Shown: positions 5,854 through 6,719 of the stretch, one piece after another
Layout: every line of letters begins with the position of its first letter
Numbering within the stretch: the stretch's first letter is position 1
DNA from: Elusimicrobiota bacterium
Lineage (GTDB): Bacteria > Elusimicrobiota > Elusimicrobia > Elusimicrobiales > UBA9959
DNA: 6,719 bases
NCBI GenBank assembly: GCA_003500765.1
Contig: DNQL01000280.1
Span: forward strand, 1-6,719
Direction: 5' to 3'
Made by a program: the position numbers and the translations under genes
The notes under the pieces: model-generated
What the model saw: the letters and a program-made list of their open reading frames with translations, nothing else
The model's database searches: none
What the model was told of the DNA's origin: nothing

Positions 5854-6674
5854 TTGGCTCCGCCCTCCTGTTTGGCCTCCGGCTGCTTGGCGGCCTCCGG
5901 CCTGGCGCCCCGGCGCAGCAGGGTCTTCTCCGCCTTGGAGCGGTAGAGTTCGTAAAGCATCTTCTCCAGGTCTTCCGTGTCGACGTTGCGCTGAAGCTTG
6001 CCGTTGCGGGCCAGCGACACCGTCCCGTTCTCCTCGGAAACCACCACCACTATCGCGTCGGCTATCTCGCTGAGCCCCATCGCGGCGCGGTGGCGCATGC
6101 CGAGTATCTTGGAGAGTTCCTGCTGCTCGGTCAGCGGCAGTATGCAGCCGGCCGCCACGATGCGGTTATTGGCTATGACCGCGGCTCCGTCGTGCAGCGG
6201 GGTCTTGGGATGGAAGATGGTCATCAGCAGGTCCGTGGAGACCTCGCCGTTGATGCGGGTGCCGCTCTCTATTATGTCGCGCAGCCCCATGTCCTGCTCC
6301 AGCACCACGAGCATGCCGGTCCTGGACTCGGAACCCTGCTTCACCGCCGCGACCAGCTCGCTTATGAACCTGTACTCCTGCGGCACCAGTATGCGGCCCA
6401 GCGGGTTGGCTCCGATATTGGCCAGGGCGAAGCGTATCTCTGGCTGGAAGACGACGATGAGCAGGAAGATACCGGCCAGCCAGAACTGCTGCAGCAGCCA
6501 GACCGTGGCCGAGAAATGGAGCAGCTTGGCCAGGGAGGTGATGACGGCGAGGATGAAGACGCCCCAGACGACCTGCATGGCCCTGGTGCCCTTTATGAGC
6601 AGGATCAGGCGGTATACGATGTAGTATACCGCGAAGATGTCCAGGGCGTTAAGAAGGTAGGCCTTGAAGTCCAT
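5850..6674 (-). CDS. cdaA: Membrane-bound diadenylate cyclase (c-di-AMP synthase)
   Basis: CdaA (DacA) joins two ATP to form cyclic di-AMP, a messenger controlling potassium and osmolyte transport and cell-wall balance. The 274-residue protein has the normal layout. Three transmembrane helices lie at about 10-27, 33-52 and 58-76, followed by the FQPEIRFAL linker (76-84) into the cytosolic DAC domain. Both catalytic signatures are present: DGA in TPLHDGAAVI (158-167) and RHR in GMRHRAAMG (192-200). The LEQDMGLRD segment (125-133) is also typical. A charged Ala/Glu/Lys-rich tail fills the last 20 or so residues. The ATG at 6674 follows the stop of the upstream gene by 4 bases, with GGAGG 12 bases before it, so cdaA is part of an operon entering from the right. 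The stop overlaps the 31-codon CdaR-like gene. glmM, its usual Firmicute operon partner, lies about 2.1 kb further along in another unit. Confidence 0.97.
   Translation of the reverse strand: MDFKAYLLNALDIFAVYYIVYRLILLIKGTRAMQVVWGVFILAVITSLAKLLHFSATVWLLQQFWLAGIFLLIVVFQPEIRFALANIGANPLGRILVPQEYRFISELVAAVKQGSESRTGMLVVLEQDMGLRDIIESGTRINGEVSTDLLMTIFHPKTPLHDGAAVIANNRIVAAGCILPLTEQQELSKILGMRHRAAMGLSEIADAIVVVVSEENGTVSLARNGKLQRNVDTEDLEKMLYELYRSKAEKTLLRRGARPEAAKQPEAKQEGGAK
5863..5869 (-). promoter_or_regulatory. Ribosome binding site of the 31-codon gene
   Basis: AGGAGGG on the minus strand lies 9 bases before the ATG at 5853, within the last codons of cdaA. It is the best Shine-Dalgarno in this unit and the main evidence, beside the ATGA overlap, that the small gene is translated. 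Confidence 0.7.
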
Positions 6675-6678
6675 CGGC

Positions 6679-6719
6679 TCAGGCCGCCTCCGCGCCGGGC
6701 TCGGCGCCGGGTTCCGCCG
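6679..6719 (-). CDS. C-terminal end of an unidentified upstream gene (partial)
   Basis: A minus-strand frame enters from the window edge and encodes AEPGAEPGAEAA before a TGA stop 4 bases ahead of the cdaA ATG. The Ala/Glu/Pro/Gly repeat looks like a disordered C-terminal tail. This is too little to name a family. Genes often found before cdaA in other bacteria include folP, but nothing here shows that. The short gap indicates that it is co-transcribed with cdaA. Confidence 0.5.
   Translation of the reverse strand, partial: AEPGAEPGAEAA

Overview
The window is bacterial chromosome with roughly 60% or more G+C. It carries housekeeping genes for cell-wall precursor synthesis, vitamin B6 synthesis and c-di-AMP signalling, plus a small operon of less clear function. 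All protein genes lie on the minus strand; one serine tRNA lies on the plus strand. No mobile element, CRISPR array or phage gene was seen. The combination of DXP-dependent B6 synthesis (PdxJ), a CdaA-type diadenylate cyclase, a CCA-encoding class II tRNA-Ser and high G+C argues against Firmicutes. It fits a Gram-negative-type lineage such as Elusimicrobiota, Acidobacteria or a deltaproteobacterial relative. The general look of the proteins favours Elusimicrobiota, but this is a weak guess.

Reading right to left, in the direction of transcription: the last 12 codons of an unidentified gene (6679-6719); cdaA (5850-6674); a 31-codon gene overlapping the cdaA stop (5758-5853), which encodes only the membrane anchor expected at the start of a CdaR/YbbR protein; and a strong intrinsic terminator (5708-5735). 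A second unit then starts from a TATAAT box directly in front of a glycerophosphodiester phosphodiesterase gene (4820-5599). It continues through a membrane-anchored protein that looks like a metallopeptidase with a lost zinc site (4167-4823) and a 70-residue two-helix membrane protein (3958-4170). It ends at a two-way terminator (3905-3932) shared with the converging tRNA-Ser(UGA) gene (3809-3899).

A third unit diverges from the tRNA: glmM (2329-3735), pdxJ (1613-2332) and glmS (1-1552, 3' end outside the window). GlmS and GlmM catalyse the first two committed steps from fructose-6-phosphate to glucosamine-1-phosphate, which feeds UDP-GlcNAc, peptidoglycan and lipopolysaccharide. In Firmicutes cdaA, cdaR and glmM form one operon, and CdaR and GlmM modulate the cyclase. 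Here the same parts sit within about 4.4 kb, but they are split into two transcription units and CdaR is reduced to a transmembrane stub.

Regulatory signals show a consistent pattern. Four gene junctions are 4-base ATGA overlaps, which suggests translational coupling. Three apparent promoters have TATAAT only 7-9 bases before the first base of the gene, which suggests leaderless mRNAs and an almost leaderless tRNA. A perfect 11+3+11 palindrome lies just upstream of glmS. A second, smaller palindrome lies between the diverging glmM and tRNA promoters.
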